DNA of 48,819 nucleotides, taken from assembly GCA_018064905.1 (NCBI GenBank), contig JAGHUJ010000009.1, positions 1 through 48,819 of the forward strand, given 5' to 3'. The stretch is from Candidatus Treponema equifaecale (GTDB lineage: Bacteria > Spirochaetota > Spirochaetia > Treponematales > Treponemataceae). Made by a program: the position numbers and the translations under genes. Shown piece after piece: positions 10,101 through 17,432 of this stretch (the first letter of the stretch is position 1; every line of letters begins with the position of its first letter). Below the pieces are notes generated by a model. That model made no database searches, was not told the origin of the DNA, and worked only from the letters and a program-made list of their open reading frames with translations.

Positions 10101-10378
10101 TCATAAAAAACAAAAATGTTTTGACTGGCGGTTTTGGCGGATATCAGATTTTCTGTGATGCACCTTGCTATATCCATACTTTGTATTCGGCAAAAAATTT
10201 ACAGAATGATAAGGATGCGTGGGCTTCTTTTGCATTTGAAGTTCAATCTGCGTACACAGAAGAAAATATGACTTATTCTGAAGATACAGGCAAAATCCCA
10301 ACCGGTGCATACTACACAACCGTTGTTCATTTTGCCGACGGAACAAGCCTTATGACTGGAGTAAAGCAGAAGAACTAA
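4112..10378 (+). CDS. Giant repeat lipoprotein (InlB-like and SbsA-like domains)
   Basis: The start is placed at the ATG at 4112, 10 bases after GGAG; an ATG at 4094 is less likely. The protein has about 2088 residues. A signal peptide ends in the lipobox LTGC, so it is predicted to be a lipid-anchored envelope protein. The first half alternates two modules at a period of about 620-710 bases. One has the YSIGQ...GYxFxxW pattern of InlB B-repeat-like folds (at about 4335, 5043, 5664, 6300 and 6965). The other is an Ig-like SbsA-type module with (S/D)xxIxIxFNKxI. From about 7250 the Ig-like pattern continues in a more divergent, AT-richer form. The last 100 residues (from GGYQIFCDAPCYIHTLY) look like a distinct end domain. 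No enzyme motif is seen; a surface adhesin or scaffold role is inferred. Confidence 0.85.
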   Translation: MKKSVFNFAQKALSCWILGLIVALTGCDNFLEGIDLKESIDSKVQYMSAESNTVLIQAAENTGTPVPSGNVPVKIGYEFEVKFTENSEYCFLNWVAENEKNEILGSEVVSFSDSKALFTKVTVAKNISGIKIVPNCVKRISLANEPSPKWESKGVSRDRSITVQFTKKPALASFVFSEDEIPANATAKKDVNENIYAYILNERTYFKNISITNEADISLAEHFKAPEIKDNLLLVEVEKSKPIEIEVGETFKTIKVTLGADIQDESGVRMNVDKVWNYRITEATDEKANIIFPQGQGTNAEEGRVGAISKEYSIGQTIALSFTENAGYQFVKWSYDDSIVAIADEKNISTTVVVKEKSDATEITAVCEPRLRVTEFSPVNNAENPTVSKNSSIIISFNKNIPSDDADLAQLKNINISIGGALIKNTFEEPLIDGNTITFKASTENLLDIPEGQTKIITVSVPADFYYKLEDGTKIFYGENGAAFDYKVDYTTLSKAEINFAATENSGTITPSGTGNKYSIGQEIQLKFELEPGYIFNGWTVTSGGTEVAESKIKIADKTSPNTKLYIYDAVPAVIVKANCSEKLSLVNKPDPNNVKPKDSDIVITFNKALDSSCESLLNKIKVSINGSNVDSNFEQRSLDGKTITLKNTRLLDVTGSDVKTVTVTVPAVFFYVNGDNNVKMEEEDSFDYKVDATTTARAKIDFEVVDGKTGTEITGGNAGTLNVSNHEEFYIGQSQSLVLDVKKEFQFYGWEIVDASGSIVPSTTLKLNSSEASTELILNEACSDIKIKAVVYRRPSVVEYGPKSANANEEFAKDNPINIKFGCPIADGVENNIQVSYSNGNIVKDIYYNTSVSSDSVSSTVTLSSIKYLSLNNLYEIITVTVPHDKIYYFANDNKTKIFMGDEDFEWSFRINNKTTEKVDLRFIIDDKSESTVTGYKVNNTLLSTGSKETFNIEQEISLQYPLTDGYGFEGWKLESATSGYTVEPAGYVKSGKIHVKSGTSDYLVLSVNEEDFTKASIKVLGGIGNGLELYGVTVSAKDNLLPLITDIKPDYFSTGVECDSPIKITFNKAIDIWSVDFGIGAAIQIVNPANENEHFEEYFNPPVWNSDSTELTIKPKYSILDLFSNKSSTVNLQIKIDTESICDAADRTLVNKNSTKIYRINNSIETDAPVITKLNLYLPDFYDANSNNNVTELRSISMGNTEDEIKNSLVYARIHHAQDYVYIDCEALDEGTGVATIKISEKVIESNGSGTGRTRENTFSFTNKGNGVYSLNPSKNSAYYKYNIQSPQDGLIELEISVIDQGGSESAKQYFYVIKDTVLDETQIKPDAETRSFTETGPYNQITNDVITKENFIRRINSNGTDTVTLNFSQNAKDAFFGTRTDVVSIKAYYSYDINNINTEIPNSSNDNTIRTFSFNRNPSKNTFIKYCISDKVGNEKEVIRAIPRNANITNLIDTTKTTSNKYIDPDDPNGKKYSLIYGAKQFEISNNKEIESAVNQINADKHDYFYIYTFTPTLEESENPQFYMNNYSSENGSENPFAYDIKISGGDENHPSGEIIGSRTEGVYRIYIVPYFSFAERRYYGTISEPFIYLHKITSSVATESLTFYLPNSPVTCSVAPAEKSTGKRDLTISMELTDEQITKAKEKQLSYFYNVIYPTTTTPKDNYFEANIEGSTNISVPSGNNVEISVMVRDSFGNQEILENSKKLPLDLTEDNIPPYLNSLNYTSTQLGQVITNLTSRRSGYLTLSYSVETGDNDIRSANYTGTPTDNGTAGLYKNRNGEYEFNYYFLKNPLNKNLAIPYTKKDIETLTPYVFTYTEAVKETNILNLPIDSASLEPGYYTLVVDLKDALGNEKIETLICYAPECIYDKNVSVDIDDNDKINFTINNNSNINYQLSLDYINLNDKGRMINWGLRKRFFHTDFDIGTEKTQLKLGSRLNCSTNSSGTEYSDKTYSRKAFTGKTFYRISLSETPNGPYTAFYKKVYFCPDYIKDKSLIKNKNVLTGGFGGYQIFCDAPCYIHTLYSAKNLQNDKDAWASFAFEVQSAYTEENMTYSEDTGKIPTGAYYTTVVHFADGTSLMTGVKQKN

Positions 10379-10390
10379 AACTTTTGCAGC

Positions 10391-12136
10391 TTACTGTTTT
10401 CTGTAGACTCTTTTTACTTTCTGGGTTGTGGTCATTGCCAGAGGCTCGTTCAGGAGTGTGATTTTCTTGATTCTTGCGTAAGGCTGAAGATTCTTGTTCA
10501 CCTTCTCCACGTGGCCTTTTACCAGTTCAAAAATCTGCTGGTTCTGACCATTTCCTTCACGAATCATACCAAGGCGCTTGTAAACTTCATCTGAAACGTA
10601 AATCAAAGCTTCGATTTCCTCAGATTTTGTTTCTGCATCTTCAACATAACCCTGCACCGTAATCTGCTGAATATCTGTCACCAGCTGGAATGCGTTTTCA
10701 ATTTCCTCTGGATAAACATTTTTTCCGCCGTTGGTGACAATCATATTCTTGGCACGACCACTGAGCATAAGATAACCTTCCTTGTCCAGCCAGCCCAAAT
10801 CACCTGTTTTAAAGAAACCATCCTCAGTAAACACTTTTGCAGTTTCTTCCGGCATGTTGTAGTAGCCCTGAAAAACCATTGGACCTTTTACCGCAACTTC
10901 TCCAACGCCGTCCTCACCTGCATCAAGAATTTTCATCTCCATGTACGGAAAGAAATACTGGCCAACGCTTTCAATTTTAAAATGGTCGATTGGATTCAGC
11001 GCAATGATTGGAGAAGTTTCAGTAAGTCCATAGCCCTGAACAAAGTCGATTCCCATTTCGTTGTAAATTTTAAAAACACTGTCTGCCAATGGGCCTCCGC
11101 CACAAATTGCAATTCTAAGTGAATAGATGTTTGCCTGCTCCAGAACGGACTTGAATATTTTCTTTCCAAGATTTATGCCAAAAAATTTCTTCATAAAATA
11201 AGAGAAGCCCAAAAGCAGGTGAATCAGACCGTTCACAACAGGCCCTTTTGACTTGATTCCCTTCATAATTCCAGCCAGGAGCTTGTTGAAAAGCAGTGGA
11301 ACTCCTAAAAGCATTGTGATTTTGCCTTCCTTCAATTCCTTCATAAGCCGGGTAACTGCCATGCTCTTTCCGTAGACAATTTCAGCACCACAGGAAATGG
11401 CACAAATCATTACGGCCTGCATTGTATAAGCATGATGAATCGGAAGCAGCGCATAGAACACATCTTTTTCAGAAAGCTTCATTCTGGTCTGAGCGATGAA
11501 GGAATCAGAAACAAGATTTTTGTGGGTGAGCATAACGCCTTTTGGATTTCCCGTAGTTCCTGATGTAAACAGAATCACAGCCAGATCATTTTCTCCAGGC
11601 ATTTCCAGAGCCCCGGCTTGTGTTGAAACCAGATTGTAGACATAATCTTCGCTAAATTTAGGACAAAGTGAACGGACAATATAATCAGCAGAATCTTCTT
11701 TTGATTTAAATTCCTTGTATTTTTCTTCATCAACAAAAAATATTTTTGGTTTTGCGGTATTCAGAAGATTTTCCACTTCGGTTTCGTGAAGCCCCCAGTC
11801 AATTGGAACTACAACTGCTCCGGCATACATGGCTGCAAGAAAAACCACCGTCCATTCTGGAGAATTTTTACCAGTAACGGCAACTCTGTCACCTTTTTTG
11901 ATTCCGTTTCCGCTGAACCAGGCCGCCAGCTTGAGGATTTTTCGTTCGGCCTGGGAATAGATCATTGTATTTTTTGAGCCAGCCGGCCCTTCAAAATCAG
12001 TAAGGCAGGAACGGCCCGGAAATCTCTTGGCATTTATAGAAAAAAGTTCAGGCAAGGTAGGCCATTCGCCAAAAAAATCCTTGCCTCTGTATTCTTCAAG
12101 AAAGTCCCAGGATTTTACAATGTTTTCACTATTCAT
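10391..12136 (-). CDS. AMP-forming acyl-CoA synthetase (FadD-like)
   Basis: The family activates a fatty acid with ATP to an acyl-adenylate and transfers it to CoA. The 581-residue protein shows the adenylation signatures in order: the P-loop FTSGTTGNPKG (190-200), VQGYGLTETSP (motif A5), TGDLGWLDKEG (motif A7) and LSGRAKNMIVTNGGKNVYPEEIE (motif A8). The C-terminal lysine region (TTTQKVKR) is present. The start is supported by GGGGAG before the ATG. It is transcribed convergently with the giant lipoprotein gene and divergently from the NlpC/P60 gene. It is separate from the APE-like operon 2 kb downstream, although both concern acyl activation. Chain-length preference cannot be read from the sequence. 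Confidence 0.92.
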   Translation of the reverse strand: MNSENIVKSWDFLEEYRGKDFFGEWPTLPELFSINAKRFPGRSCLTDFEGPAGSKNTMIYSQAERKILKLAAWFSGNGIKKGDRVAVTGKNSPEWTVVFLAAMYAGAVVVPIDWGLHETEVENLLNTAKPKIFFVDEEKYKEFKSKEDSADYIVRSLCPKFSEDYVYNLVSTQAGALEMPGENDLAVILFTSGTTGNPKGVMLTHKNLVSDSFIAQTRMKLSEKDVFYALLPIHHAYTMQAVMICAISCGAEIVYGKSMAVTRLMKELKEGKITMLLGVPLLFNKLLAGIMKGIKSKGPVVNGLIHLLLGFSYFMKKFFGINLGKKIFKSVLEQANIYSLRIAICGGGPLADSVFKIYNEMGIDFVQGYGLTETSPIIALNPIDHFKIESVGQYFFPYMEMKILDAGEDGVGEVAVKGPMVFQGYYNMPEETAKVFTEDGFFKTGDLGWLDKEGYLMLSGRAKNMIVTNGGKNVYPEEIENAFQLVTDIQQITVQGYVEDAETKSEEIEALIYVSDEVYKRLGMIREGNGQNQQIFELVKGHVEKVNKNLQPYARIKKITLLNEPLAMTTTQKVKRVYRKQ

Positions 12137-12210
12137 TATTTTCTCCCCGCAAAAAAGATATGCTATTGAAAATTATAACATGAAAAACCTAAACTACCGA
12201 TAATAAATTT

Positions 12211-13359
12211 ATGTTAAAAGATAAACCTGTTTTAATTTTTATAATTTTTGCACTTTTTTTAATGGCAATGCCACGGGTTTGCGCCCAGTCCTCAACAATG
12301 AGCTCAGGTGAAGCTGCCGTTGCCCGAAAAAATATGGTTGATTACAGCAAAAAATATATCGGCTGTCCTTATGTTTCAGGTGCTACCGGCCCAAATTCCT
12401 TTGACTGCTCAGGCTTTGTGTTTGCTGTTTCAAGAGAATCCATTGGCGTACAGCTTCCACGCACAACCAAGGCCATCTATAACTATTGTACAGATGTTAA
12501 GGATTCAGAAAGAGAAGCCGGAGATTTAGTTTTCTTTAAAACAACTGGTACCGGCGATGTTTCCCATGTTGGACTCTATATTGGCGGAAATCAGTTCATC
12601 CACTGTGCTTCTGATGGCCCAAACACAGGTGTAATTGTTTCTTCACTGAAGGAATCCTACTGGAAAGGCCATTATTTCTGCACAAAGCGTTATCTTCCAG
12701 CTTCAAATTCAGAGCTTCTCGTTGATTCTGTTACAAAGGAACGGATTCGTGAAGAAGTGGTAGTTCCTGAAAAATCGGATTCGACAAAAACAGCAAAAGC
12801 ACCTGCAAAAACCACAAAACCAGCTGTCTACGGTTCCGGAAGCAAAGGAAATTCCTTTATGAAATCACTTGTGATGGATGCAACCTTTAATCTGGACTGG
12901 AATTTCTTTACTTCTGATTATTTCAGGCTGAACTGGCGCGGTGTAGATGCAATGGTTCACGCCTGCTACAACGGCACAAATTTTAAGCCCGGAATTGGAA
13001 CTTATCTCAGATTTGACGCAGGTTCAGGCAATCTTCAGCTTCCACTGGTGTTCAGCCTTACTTTAAACGATTTTGTCCGAATTTTTGCAGGACCTGTTTT
13101 TTCGATTGGAGAACCTACACTTCCTGGAAACAGCGACGAAAAAATTTCCAATTCTGTTTTCCCTGGAATTCTTGGAGTATGCTGGAGCACGCCTTCATTT
13201 AAAGCTGGAAAAACTTTGATTTCATTTACACAGGACATTCACTACACAATTTTCAATAAAACCAGCAATGCGGCACTGGAACCAAGAAAAAGCATTCCAA
13301 CTGGACTTGTGTTTGCTTCAGGAATCCGCGTAACCTTGCCAATGAAAAATGTTTTATAA
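12211..13359 (+). CDS. NlpC/P60 cell-wall hydrolase with beta-rich C-terminal half
   Basis: The protein has 382 residues. A signal peptide covers about residues 1-26. The NlpC/P60 domain (about 35-160) has the catalytic triad: Cys66 in SFDCSGFV, His119 in DVSHVGLYIGG and His131 in FIHCASDG. These enzymes cut the D-Glu to diaminopimelate (or similar) bond in peptidoglycan stem peptides. After a Lys/Thr/Pro-rich linker (about 175-210) comes a region of about 165 residues with alternating aromatic and polar strands (LDWNFFTSDYFRLNWRG, LRFDAGSGNLQLPLVFSL, VRIFAGPVFSIG), which looks like beta-barrel or beta-sandwich structure. I do not recognise that half. The gene lies 3 bases before the lipoprotein gene at 13363, so the two probably form an operon. 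Confidence 0.9.
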   Translation: MLKDKPVLIFIIFALFLMAMPRVCAQSSTMSSGEAAVARKNMVDYSKKYIGCPYVSGATGPNSFDCSGFVFAVSRESIGVQLPRTTKAIYNYCTDVKDSEREAGDLVFFKTTGTGDVSHVGLYIGGNQFIHCASDGPNTGVIVSSLKESYWKGHYFCTKRYLPASNSELLVDSVTKERIREEVVVPEKSDSTKTAKAPAKTTKPAVYGSGSKGNSFMKSLVMDATFNLDWNFFTSDYFRLNWRGVDAMVHACYNGTNFKPGIGTYLRFDAGSGNLQLPLVFSLTLNDFVRIFAGPVFSIGEPTLPGNSDEKISNSVFPGILGVCWSTPSFKAGKTLISFTQDIHYTIFNKTSNAALEPRKSIPTGLVFASGIRVTLPMKNVL

Positions 13360-13362
13360 GAT

Positions 13363-14007
13363 ATGAAGAAAATTTGTATTCTTATTTCCGTTTTTTTTAT
13401 TTCCCTGAGCTTTATTGGATGCAAACCAAAAATTGAAATTCAAGCGGCAGAAAAAGATGAAGTTGTGGTGAAATTTTCCACAGGCTTTGCCGCTGAAACA
13501 GCAAAGGCGCTGCGCTCAATGTCCGGAATTTCAGAAAATCAGGCATTGCTTTCAGAAAATGACATAAAAACAGTTCTCGCCCAGCTTAATTCTAAGAATG
13601 AAAAAGTTTCCATGCCTTCTCCAACAGAAATCGCCGCTGAAGGCACTTTTGATTTAAAGCAGAATCAGCTTTCAAAATGCGGGCTGATTACAAAAACTGA
13701 AAATTCCATTTCGCTAAGTCTTGGCCCAAAGCAGTTCCAGAATTTCTACGAGCTGTTGAACGAAGAATTTAAATCCTATTTTGACTTAATGATGGTTCCA
13801 GCCCTGATTGGTGAAAAAATGACAGTGGCAGAATACGACGAACTTTTAGCTTCAATGTACGGCCCAACCTTTGCTAAAGATTTAACAGCAGGCGAAGTAG
13901 AAATCATCCTGAAAAATCAGAACGGAAAGAAAATCCTAAAAGAAACAGTACCCCTGGGAGAACTCCTAACCACCACCGAAGAAAAAGTGTGGAAGTTAAA
14001 CTTTTAG
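13363..14007 (+). CDS. Small lipoprotein of unknown function
   Basis: This 214-residue protein has a type II signal peptide with the lipobox FIGC (Cys20). The mature part is mixed polar, without repeats or a recognised enzyme motif. A central segment (FYELLNEEFKSYFDLMMVPALIGE) looks helical, and the end (EVEIILKNQNGKKILKETVPLGELL) looks like beta strands. It follows the NlpC/P60 gene by 3 bases, so it may act with that hydrolase at the cell wall or outer membrane. It overlaps the end of coaBC (opposite strand) by 4 bases. Confidence 0.8.
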   Translation: MKKICILISVFFISLSFIGCKPKIEIQAAEKDEVVVKFSTGFAAETAKALRSMSGISENQALLSENDIKTVLAQLNSKNEKVSMPSPTEIAAEGTFDLKQNQLSKCGLITKTENSISLSLGPKQFQNFYELLNEEFKSYFDLMMVPALIGEKMTVAEYDELLASMYGPTFAKDLTAGEVEIILKNQNGKKILKETVPLGELLTTTEEKVWKLNF

Positions 14008-15203
14008 AATTTGTATTGCTGCACTGTCAGAATTTCATCAAGCAATTTGTGCGCTACCTGAAGTTTGCTCATCTGTGGCAGTTCTTTTACTGCATCCTTT
14101 GTGATGATTGTAACAACATTTGTGTCGGTTCCAAAACCAGCCCCGGCAACCTTCAGATTGTTTGCAACGATCATATCAAGGTTCTTTTTTGTCAGCTTTG
14201 CCTTGGAATTTTCCAGCATGTTCTGGGTTTCCATGCTGAATCCGCACAGGAACTGATTTTTTTTGTTTTCGCCAAGATATTTTAAAATGTCGTCGGTTCT
14301 CTCCAGCTTGATTGAATTGTCACCTTCAGCCTTTTTGATTTTTTCTGAAGAAATTTCGGCTGGTCTGTAGTCTGCAACGGCTGCCGCCTTGATTACAATG
14401 TCAGTATCAGAATATTCAGCCTTTACAGCCTCAAACATATCCTTTGCACTTTTTATGTCGATTTTCTTTACGAACAAAGGAGCCTTAATATTAACAGGGC
14501 CTGAAACCAGTACAACTTCTGCACCACGGTTGGCGGCAGCTTCTGCAATGGCATAGCCCATTTTTCCTGTGGAATGGTTTGTAATGTAGCGAACAGGATC
14601 CAGACTTTCCTGAGTTGGCCCCGCAGTTACAAGAATCTTCTTTCCAGCCAGATCCTTTTTGCAGGAAATTTCGTGAACAATGTATTCAAAAATTTCTTCA
14701 GGCTCAGGCATTTTTCCCTTTCCGTCATCCCCACAGGCAAGGTGACCAGTTGCAGGTTCAATCAGCTTGTAGCCATATTTTTTTGCAATTTCAAGGTTGT
14801 CCTGAGTTACAGGATTGTCATACATCTGGGTGTTCATTGCAGGACTAATCAATTTTGGACAAGAGCAGGCAAGAAAAGTTGTTGAAAGCATGTCGTCTGC
14901 AATTCCGTGAACCAGCTTTGCAATTGTGTTGGCAGTAGCAGGTGCCACAACAAAAATGTCGGCCTTTTTAGCGATGGAAACATGTTCAACCTTGTATTCA
15001 AAATTTCGGTCAAAGGTATCAAAAAGGCATTTGTGGCCGGTTAAAGTTTCAAAGGTAATTGGATTTATGATATTTTTTGCATGTTCAGTCATAATTACAT
15101 GAACATCTGCATGATTTTTTACCAGAAGGCTCGTCAAACCTGCAGCCTTATAAGCAGCAATACTGCCAGTCACACCAAGAACAACAGTTTTTCCAGCTAA
15201 CAT
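14004..15203 (-). CDS. coaBC: Bifunctional phosphopantothenoylcysteine synthetase/decarboxylase
   Basis: CoaB joins 4'-phosphopantothenate and cysteine; CoaC decarboxylates the product to 4'-phosphopantetheine on the path to CoA. The 399-residue fusion has the usual length. In the CoaC flavoprotein half the catalytic His74 (VEHVSIAK), PAMNTQMYDNP (121-131) and the substrate-clamp Cys157 (GHLACGDDGKG) are visible. The CoaB half begins near residue 187 with ILVTAGPTQESLDPVRYITN and STGKMGYAIA. The ATG overlaps the stop of the thioesterase gene by 7 bases, so it is translationally coupled to the acyl operon. The link makes sense, because ACPs need a phosphopantetheine arm made from CoA. Confidence 0.96.
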   Translation of the reverse strand: MLAGKTVVLGVTGSIAAYKAAGLTSLLVKNHADVHVIMTEHAKNIINPITFETLTGHKCLFDTFDRNFEYKVEHVSIAKKADIFVVAPATANTIAKLVHGIADDMLSTTFLACSCPKLISPAMNTQMYDNPVTQDNLEIAKKYGYKLIEPATGHLACGDDGKGKMPEPEEIFEYIVHEISCKKDLAGKKILVTAGPTQESLDPVRYITNHSTGKMGYAIAEAAANRGAEVVLVSGPVNIKAPLFVKKIDIKSAKDMFEAVKAEYSDTDIVIKAAAVADYRPAEISSEKIKKAEGDNSIKLERTDDILKYLGENKKNQFLCGFSMETQNMLENSKAKLTKKNLDMIVANNLKVAGAGFGTDTNVVTIITKDAVKELPQMSKLQVAHKLLDEILTVQQYKF

Positions 15204-15631
15204 TCAAAGCCTCCCTGAGCGATAAAATGTTCAACTCGTTCTACAAAGCATTTTGGACAAACAAACTGAGTTTCGCCGTTATCAGCCTTTACACAAATCT
15301 GGCTGACCATACCTTTAGTACAAAGTTCACCAGTCTTGTCGTTGTAGAGTTCAAATTCCATTTTAATCATATTTTCCCATTCAACAAGGGTTGCCTTTGC
15401 GCGACAAATATCACCAAAACGAAGGGATTTTAAATACCGTGACTTCACTTCTGCCACCGGAAAAATAAATCCAGAATCTTCCATATCAAGATAGTTGTAA
15501 CCGATTTTATCAAGAAGCGCACATCGAGCCCGTTCAAAATAATTAATGTAGTTTCCGTGCCAGACAATTCTCATTGGATCACAATCATTAAAATCAACCT
15601 TAAATTTTACTTCACAAGACAAATTCATCAT
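15197..15631 (-). CDS. 4HBT hotdog thioesterase (ApeK-like)
   Basis: This 144-residue single-domain hotdog protein carries the 4-hydroxybenzoyl-CoA thioesterase/YbgC motif: Asp16 and Asp18 in FNDCDPM, then IVWHGNYINYFERAR (22-36). Such enzymes cleave acyl-CoA or acyl-ACP thioesters. The WHGNY form fits the thioesterase that I recall from aryl-polyene clusters (ApeK), and the gene sits in the same relative place, after the glycosyltransferase and acyltransferase genes. The start is supported by GAGGAA shortly upstream. It lies 12 bases after the acyltransferase stop and overlaps coaBC. A proofreading or product-release role is inferred. Confidence 0.88.
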   Translation of the reverse strand: MMNLSCEVKFKVDFNDCDPMRIVWHGNYINYFERARCALLDKIGYNYLDMEDSGFIFPVAEVKSRYLKSLRFGDICRAKATLVEWENMIKMEFELYNDKTGELCTKGMVSQICVKADNGETQFVCPKCFVERVEHFIAQGGFEC

Positions 15632-15643
15632 AAATTCCTCAAA

Positions 15644-16576
15644 CTATTTCCAGAAATCATAGAAATTGTACCATTGATACGGATGCTTTCGGCACAATTC
15701 TTCCAGATTGTTTCTGTAATTTTCTGCTGTTTGCCTGATTCTCTCTTCCCTTTCTTTTCTTCCACAGTTGAAATCCACGGAATTCTTTTTTACATACATT
15801 TCGTATTCTGGAAAAATTGAAATATCTTTCTTGCGCAAACCGTTCAGAAAGTATGTTGGTGCGTTCAAAAGTGCCAGAAGAAGAAATGCTCCGTATGGAA
15901 AATCTGCTTCTTCACCCAAAAACGGCATCGTAATGTATCTGTCTGAATATGCACCAACCCGGTCACCGGCAACAACAATTACTTCACCCTGTTCAAGCCG
16001 TTCCTGCAACAAAAGAATTGTTTCAGGGCCAATATCGTTTGAATTTACAAGCCGAAGTCCAGCCTCAGCATTTATCTGATTCAAAAGTGAATTCAATCCA
16101 GAAGAAATCTCAGTGTCAAAAATTGTGGTGATGCTCATTTTTTTTGCAGTACCACTTTCTCCAAGTGCCGCAAGACCTTTCATCATCTGGGCATTTCCTA
16201 GATGCGAAATCATAATTACAATTCCGCGGCCTGAATCTACATTTTTCCACAAATCATGAATGTCTTCACCAGGAACCGTCAAATCTTCAAAAGAAAATTT
16301 TCCAGCCCAGCTCTGAATGTTTTCCACCAGATTCAGTGCAAAGGAAATTATGTGATTGAATGTTGATTTTTTTCCAACGTGCCTTAAATATTCCTTTGAA
16401 ACACGGCGGGTTGATTTTCCAAAAAGCCAGTAGAAAAATCCAATTGGAAAAGCAAGAGAACGCATGAAGGGTGCCGGAAGAATTTTCAGCATTACCAGCA
16501 TTGCCTTGTAGCCAAAATTATGATTCTGCTTAACGTTGTACCATTCCGATTTTTCTTGATTTTTATTTTCAGCCAT
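15644..16576 (-). CDS. LpxL/HtrB-like acyltransferase (half of an ApeJ-type protein)
   Basis: This 310-residue protein matches the lipid A late acyltransferase family. An N-terminal hydrophobic helix around LAFPIGFFYWLFG would anchor it in the inner membrane. The family HxxxxE catalytic motif appears as SHLGNAQ, with His125 present but Gln130 where the Glu is expected. A later family motif is GDRVGAYSDRYITMPFLGEEADFPYG. It overlaps the upstream glycosyltransferase gene by 8 bases. In APE clusters I recall glycosyltransferase 2 and this acyltransferase as one fused protein; here they are two coupled genes. It could place the acyl or polyene chain on a sugar or lipid. The altered motif leaves activity in doubt. 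Confidence 0.85.
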   Translation of the reverse strand: MAENKNQEKSEWYNVKQNHNFGYKAMLVMLKILPAPFMRSLAFPIGFFYWLFGKSTRRVSKEYLRHVGKKSTFNHIISFALNLVENIQSWAGKFSFEDLTVPGEDIHDLWKNVDSGRGIVIMISHLGNAQMMKGLAALGESGTAKKMSITTIFDTEISSGLNSLLNQINAEAGLRLVNSNDIGPETILLLQERLEQGEVIVVAGDRVGAYSDRYITMPFLGEEADFPYGAFLLLALLNAPTYFLNGLRKKDISIFPEYEMYVKKNSVDFNCGRKEREERIRQTAENYRNNLEELCRKHPYQWYNFYDFWK

Positions 16577-17375
16577 TGCAGGGTCCGTTTATGTTTGCAG
16601 GAGGATTTTCCACTGAACCAGTAAAAAGCCGGAGAATGAACAACGGAATTCTAAGCAACATTCCACCACAAAGTTTTGTGAAAACCCAGCTGATTCTGAT
16701 GTTGTCCCGAACCGCGTGGAAATTTGAAATTCCATCAGTTGGATAAGTTACTTTAACAGGGAAGAATTTGTATGGAACATTTTTCCAGATGAGCTTGATT
16801 AAAATTTCAGTGTCAAAACCCATTCTGGCATCATATCTGTGTTTTGTTACAAAATCGTAGGTTGCTTCCACAGGATAAACCCTGAATCCGCACAAGGCAT
16901 CCACAATTCCACGGCTCCAGGTTACGATTGCACACCACATATTTGCAAAGCTGTGGGCATTCAAACGATGCTTTGGAGCTGTTTCATCATATTCAGGATA
17001 GCCACAAATCATAGCATCTGGAGCAAGTTTTGACTGTTCAAAAAAGAATGGAACTCTTGAAGCATCGTGCTGACCGTCTGCATCAATCTGAAGAACATGT
17101 GTGATTCCCATTTCCTTAGCACGAATTACACCAGCCTTAAATGCCAGACCCTTTCCGCCGTTTTTTGGACATACAACTAAATCCACAAAATCCGGGTGAG
17201 AAGCTTTAATCTGAGCAAGGCAATCCTTTGTTTCCTGACCGTTTCCGTCGTCCACAAGAATAACTTTTGTACCTGTGGAATGACAGTAATCAGCAAGAGA
17301 ATCTACAACCTGAATGCAGGCCTTTCCGTGATTATAAACAGGAATCAAAAACGCCGGTGTATATTGTGCCATCAA
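16569..17375 (-). CDS. Family 2 glycosyltransferase (other half of an ApeJ-type protein)
   Basis: This 268-residue GT-A fold enzyme has no obvious transmembrane tail beyond a hydrophobic C-terminal stretch. Marks are AFLIPVYNHGK at the N-terminus, VILVDDGNGQET (38-49) and the metal-binding DxD in QIDADGQHD (98-100 for the core). A polyprenyl-phosphate-mannose-synthase-like architecture is likely, but the donor and acceptor are unknown. It lies between the membrane-ligase-dehydratase fusion gene and the LpxL-like gene and is coupled to the latter. A role in building the head group that carries the operon's acyl product is inferred from context. Confidence 0.88.
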   Translation of the reverse strand: MMAQYTPAFLIPVYNHGKACIQVVDSLADYCHSTGTKVILVDDGNGQETKDCLAQIKASHPDFVDLVVCPKNGGKGLAFKAGVIRAKEMGITHVLQIDADGQHDASRVPFFFEQSKLAPDAMICGYPEYDETAPKHRLNAHSFANMWCAIVTWSRGIVDALCGFRVYPVEATYDFVTKHRYDARMGFDTEILIKLIWKNVPYKFFPVKVTYPTDGISNFHAVRDNIRISWVFTKLCGGMLLRIPLFILRLFTGSVENPPANINGPCNG

Positions 17376-17387
17376 TTATTCCTCTGT

Positions 17388-17426
17388 TTGCAGCGCTGAT
17401 TGAGCCAGTCGAAATCACTGCTGCAA
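17388..17426. repeat. GAGCC-x-GTCGAAA palindrome in the acyl operon
   Basis: An outer TTGCAG/CTGCAA pair (17388-17393, 17421-17426) and an inner GATT/AATC pair (17398-17401, 17413-17416) surround the core GAGCCAGTCGAA. It fills the gap between the end of the fusion gene and the start of the glycosyltransferase gene. Confidence 0.6.
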
Positions 17427-17432
17427 TAGTTT

